DNA of 64,000 nucleotides from Epiperipatus broadwayi. Its lineage: Eukaryota; Onychophora; Udeonychophora; Euonychophora; Peripatidae. Position numbers and translations under genes: made by a program. The notes under the pieces are model-generated. The model was not told the DNA's origin and searched no databases. It saw only the letters and a program-made list of their open reading frames with translations. Of the stretch, positions 60,625-64,000 are shown piece by piece. Positions within the stretch are counted from its first letter, which is position 1; each line of letters begins with the position of its first letter. The stretch spans positions 6,894,506-6,958,505 of the forward strand of contig JAQFVV010006200.1 of assembly GCA_028023455.1 (NCBI GenBank), given 5' to 3'.

Positions 60625-60935
60625 TCCATGCAATAACAGACCATGAAAATATTTAATTCAACATGTACAACTCTGGAGAAATTAAAAATATTATTTGCAG
60701 AACACCTATAAATGGGGCTTTCTGGATTTAAATCCATTTAACAACTTGGTTTTGAAGCAAAAGTGACATTGTTTTACTAAAGAGATATAGGTTAATGGAG
60801 AAAATTTGTTTAGCCTTGGGATAAATGCCAATTGTTAGTAATTTATAAATTCTTGGCAACATCAAAAGACAATTGTTATCTATGTTTACATAGATACAAA
60901 CTTTTTATCTTCATTTTTTTATTATAATAACAATT
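60625..60935 (-). repeat. Permuted inverted copy of the 338-bp tandem unit
   Basis: In reverse complement this reads from 'ttacatagat..gataacaattg' through 'gatttaaatccagaaag', then 'gttctgcaaata' (the linker of the 8.4-kb pair), and ends 'gttgaattaaatatt'. It thus spans a unit-unit junction like that at 8691-8756. Substitutions are frequent. Confidence 0.65.
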
Positions 60936-61151
60936 TGTAATAGTAGGAAATAGCATTTTGCATTGCTCATGAATGGGATGCAAATTGTAACAATAGAAAA
61001 TAGTCATATTTAGCTTCTCACTTTTATTATGATCCCACATTAATAATAGTAAATTGTAAAAAAGAAAAAAATACAAACAGATGCCAAAAAGAAATCAATT
61101 AAATACATTTACCAATGAGAGCCAAATGGAGAATGTTATAATTAAAAGAAT

Positions 61152-61481
61152 ACATATGTCAGGGGTCCCCAACCCTATGCCCATGGGTAACATGGTGCCC
61201 ACAGACCATTTTACGTGTGTCCATCACTATCCAAACATGATAAAAAATTATTTATCTGATACAAATAAATTTAATTTTTAAAATTTCTTAAAAATTATTG
61301 TATTATATTATAATCAAATGTTAAAATTTTATTTTTGAAATAAATATTTTTTTGTACATTATTAACAATATTTATAGTTGGCTATAAATTTACATTGAAA
61401 AAATAAATGGTGCCCGCCACCTGGCGAGTATTATAGAATGTGCTCTTAAGTGCAAAAAGGTTGGGGACCGCTGACATATAT
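61152..61481. mobile_element. hAT MITE with 8-bp target duplication
   Basis: The termini CAGGGGTCCCCAACC (61160) and GGTTGGGGACCGCTG (ending 61473) are imperfect inverted repeats (CAGGGGTCCCCAACC against CAGCGGTCCCCAACC). They are flanked by acatatgt (61152-61159) and acatatat (61474-61481), an 8-bp duplication with one mismatch, the hallmark of hAT. The 314-bp interior has no transposase. The CAG ends with CCCCAACC and the 'caaaaagg' just before the right end closely resemble hAT-Charlie/OposCharlie-type ends known from many animals. That family link is from memory. Confidence 0.85.
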
Positions 61482-62841
61482 GATTGATATATTCCAACTT
61501 GCAATTATTTATAAATTATGAGCACCATGCAAGTTAGACTGCTTACCCCTTACACTATTCATGCTATTTCTGAGACCTTGTTACTTTAACCTTACAGTCC
61601 TCAATAAAATTACAAATCATGATATAAATGTTAAAGGTCTAAAAATGAGAATAAAAATAACCCAAATGAGCTGATGTTACAAACCCATTGCAATATCTAT
61701 CATTGACAGATTTGCATTAAACATTAAAAAATACAATAAATACATAAATGGAAATTGAGGTCAAGGACACCATGGCAATTGATAACCACATTATAAATTT
61801 TATCAAAAGGCATATATGAACAAAATGTAATAATGAATTACATTGACATCAAAATAGTAAAAAAATAAAATAAATCAACACTTTCAACATGCTATTTCTA
61901 TAATCCTCTGTAGAATAAAAAAACATCATGGAAAAATGATTTATTTAGCTAAAATGTCTATAATCTCAACATTTAATATATTTATATTGTACTATCTTTG
62001 ATTAGATTTAACATGGGCATGACCATATTTTTAAATTATTAATAATTATATTGTCATGACTTATATGTTATTAACTGATAAAGCTAATCTAGTGGTGTTT
62101 ATTTTAATTTTAGATTATTATAGATATTGAATCAGATCCTTTATCCATTTCAAAAGTTCCATTGCAAAATTACAACTAACTTTTATTTTTATAAAGTTTT
62201 AAAACAGAATTATTTAAAGGTTTTGTATATTTTTTTATATTAAGAGTATGTGCAATAACACATACTCATTTTTATGTTAATATTCTGTCATTTTTATTTT
62301 CAAAAGATTTTAATTTAAAGTCTATTTTCTTTTGACAATTTTTTTTTGTAAGAAAATATTCTAATTTAAAAGTATTAATCTTTTGGAAAGAGCATTCTAA
62401 TTTTGAAAAGTTTTTAATTGCATTCTTACTTCTTTTATTTTTGATTTTAATTTTTTTTTAAAGCTGAGACTTATTTTTCCATTTAATTTTTAAAAATTAA
62501 TTTTGAATAAATTAAGAGCCTTGGTCAGATTTTTAACTTATGATTAAGTCCGAGATAGAGATTTGCCCTGGGCAAAAACTTCTAATTAAAGATGATGTGG
62601 GTGATAAGAGTTTGGGATTTTGGACTAATTATTATTTGTCTACTCATTTTTATTTTGCTTGATGAGTATTGATTCATCTGTTAGTAAACTAATAGTGATC
62701 CTTATGCTAGTTGCTGTACTGCCTTATTTTTCAAAAATTACCATCTGCATCTACATACCACCAGTGCTCATATCCCATTTTACTGTCTGCTAATAAGAAA
62801 TTCTGCTGAAATCAGATTCCTGACTCCTAATTGCTAAATAG
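61482..62841. other. AT-rich sequence, nothing recognised
   Basis: Poly-T runs are present, but there is no coding or repeat structure I can support. Confidence 0.5.
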
Positions 62842-63081
62842 CATTACTCTCTGCAGAATGCTAAAATTACCCACTATGAGGAATATTTTTTACAACATGC
62901 AGTGCTAAATCAATATGAAGACAGAGCCCAGATCCTGAGTTGTTGCTTCAAAGATACATACAGTAAGAGCTTAAACAAGAACATGATCCCGAGCTTGCCT
63001 CCACACTTCCTACCAAAAAGATATAAACCCAAAGCCTACATGATGGACACAAGTCAGAAAGAACTTTGCATATCCCACTAG
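62842..63081 (+). pseudogene. Unassigned open frame, likely transposon relic
   Basis: This stop-to-stop frame of 79 codons lies in a stretch clearly richer in G and C than its surroundings. The composition looks coding: ITHYEEYFLQHAV, NQYEDRAQILSCCFKD, LPPHFLPKRYKP and KAYMMDTSQKEL, with few AT-driven residues. There is no ATG near its start, so it would be an internal fragment or an exon. The segment with regularly spaced charged residues and Cys-Cys-Phe-Lys is faintly reminiscent of the post-RT region of retroelements, but I cannot assign it. A host exon is also possible; flanks do not show convincing splice sites. Confidence 0.35.
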
Positions 63082-64000
63082 AGAAAATCTGACAGACTTT
63101 ACATTAGGCCTCAAGATAAAAGATTTTTATATTATAACCAGGGTTTAAATCTCTATTGGAGTCTTAGTTTAATCTTAACAGAAATGTGCCTTTATTATAA
63201 ATTTTAAATATCCCTATAATATTTTTAATTATTTTATATATTTTCTATTATTGTATGTAGTGGAGTCTTAGTTTTAAGACTCTATTTTTTATATATTTAT
63301 TTATCAGAGAGGGTATTATGAGTTGGTATTTTATATGCTATGTTTTCCTCTTTTGTATTACTAATCCTTGATAAATGCTTTGGCAGACATTTGTAATTTG
63401 CTTTTAACTTACCTGTCCTTTATTATTTCTTTATAATTAGCTAAGTTTGGTTTGCATTTTCTGCAAGCCACAAATCTTTTGGCTGGCAGTTTATTGGGTA
63501 TAGTGTTCTGTTTTTCTTAAATCAGAGGATTTGTTTTTTTCTATTTAAGATTATGTAAAATCGTATATAAAATCATAATCTTTTCTTGTTATATTTTATC
63601 TTCTTGTTATTGAAGTCAACCTTGATAATCTTGAACATGGTTATCCTGGGCTGTTCTGCAGACATATGATATTCTTGGTCCCGATGTATCTTTTCCAGAC
63701 CAAGGATAGCTCCCCTGTGCAGTTTCAATGTACTCTTACAAGACCCTTTTTGTTTTGCAATCTCTGAATAGGAAATCTAGAATTGTTTTTTATAATCACT
63801 GGTGCAAAGATATTATTATTCATCCTTTTAATTCTTAGATGGGAAAGCAAACTTACCTGCCAGGGTGTTGTTTAATGTTTTAACCCTTGCATGCCATCTC
63901 TGATAAATATCCTAGAGAAATCCAAGGCCAACTTTCATATGTTTGTTTGCCTGGGATTTATTTTATTTTTTAATTTAATAAACTTTAAAATTATTTAGAA
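63082..64000. other. AT-rich sequence, nothing recognised
   Basis: A GC-richer patch at about 63635-63760 ('tggtcccgatgtatc', 'agctcccctgtgcagtttc') has no recognisable reading. The window ends in A/T-rich DNA. Confidence 0.45.

Noticed and set aside
63635-63760. GC-richer patch considered as a continuation of the open frame at 62842-63081
   Set aside because: Frames there are broken by stops and no convincing motif appears in any frame.

Overview
This window is very AT-rich eukaryotic DNA, almost certainly from an animal with a repeat-laden genome. It has no prokaryotic gene layout, no operons and no ribosome binding sites. It does carry a LINE with an apurinic-type endonuclease, traces of hAT, TA-flanked inverted-repeat and Penelope-like elements, tRNA-derived sequences, (TAA)n and (TA)n microsatellites, and a very high density of fold-back repeats. 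I cannot name the species from sequence alone. I recognise no host protein-coding gene or exon. The non-repetitive stretches are AT-rich sequence without supportable coding content.

The centrepiece is a nearly intact non-LTR retrotransposon at 30596-35843, which I place in the Tx1/L1 group by motif order. It has a short 5' leader and an ORF1 for a Gag-like RNA-binding protein with a CCHC knuckle and an AT-hook-like tail. An endonuclease ORF and a reverse-transcriptase ORF follow. These two ORFs overlap in different frames exactly where a canonical -1 slippery heptamer (A AAA AAC, 33197-33203) would join them. A small 3' hairpin ends the unit. The element lies inside a (TAA)n microsatellite, with long arrays on both sides, so it may be a microsatellite-targeting LINE. 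A decayed relative with FIDD in place of YMDD lies at 4887-6090.

Layout: 1-1.0 kb fold-back family; 2.1 kb tRNA-like remnant; 4.9-6.1 kb LINE relic; 6.43 kb isolated G-quadruplex motif; 8.4-9.0 kb tandem pair of a 338-bp unit, with a permuted inverted copy at 60.6 kb; 9.1-9.6 kb TA-flanked inverted-repeat transposon; 10.9 kb palindromic insertion with a 17-bp direct repeat; 12.9-13.8 kb large fold-back carrying a tRNA-like dispersed repeat, abutting a Penelope-like GIY-YIG fragment; 14.5 kb fold-back; 19.3 kb degenerate trinucleotide array; 21-22 kb fold-backs; 22.3-24.2 kb and 44.4-46.6 kb, two inverted copies of one ~2 kb repeat, the second holding a hairpin insertion with a 13-bp target duplication; 26.3 and 27-27.7 kb fold-backs; 29.1-30.2 kb three consecutive fold-backs; 30.5-36 kb the LINE; 40.0 kb dispersed repeat; 41.4-42.1 kb fold-back; 46.7-47.7 kb Tigger-like inverted-repeat element; 50.5-51.1 kb near-identical duplicated units; 51.5-52.65 kb related repeats and a 61-bp-arm palindrome; 59.6-60.3 kb fold-back; 61.16-61.47 kb hAT MITE with 8-bp target duplication; 62.8 kb unassigned open frame.

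The genes present are all transposon genes. The LINE can in principle supply reverse transcriptase and endonuclease. The TIR elements and fold-backs here encode no recognisable transposase and would depend on enzymes from elsewhere. Coordinates of repeat boundaries were read by eye and are accurate to a few bases at best, except where a target duplication fixes them.
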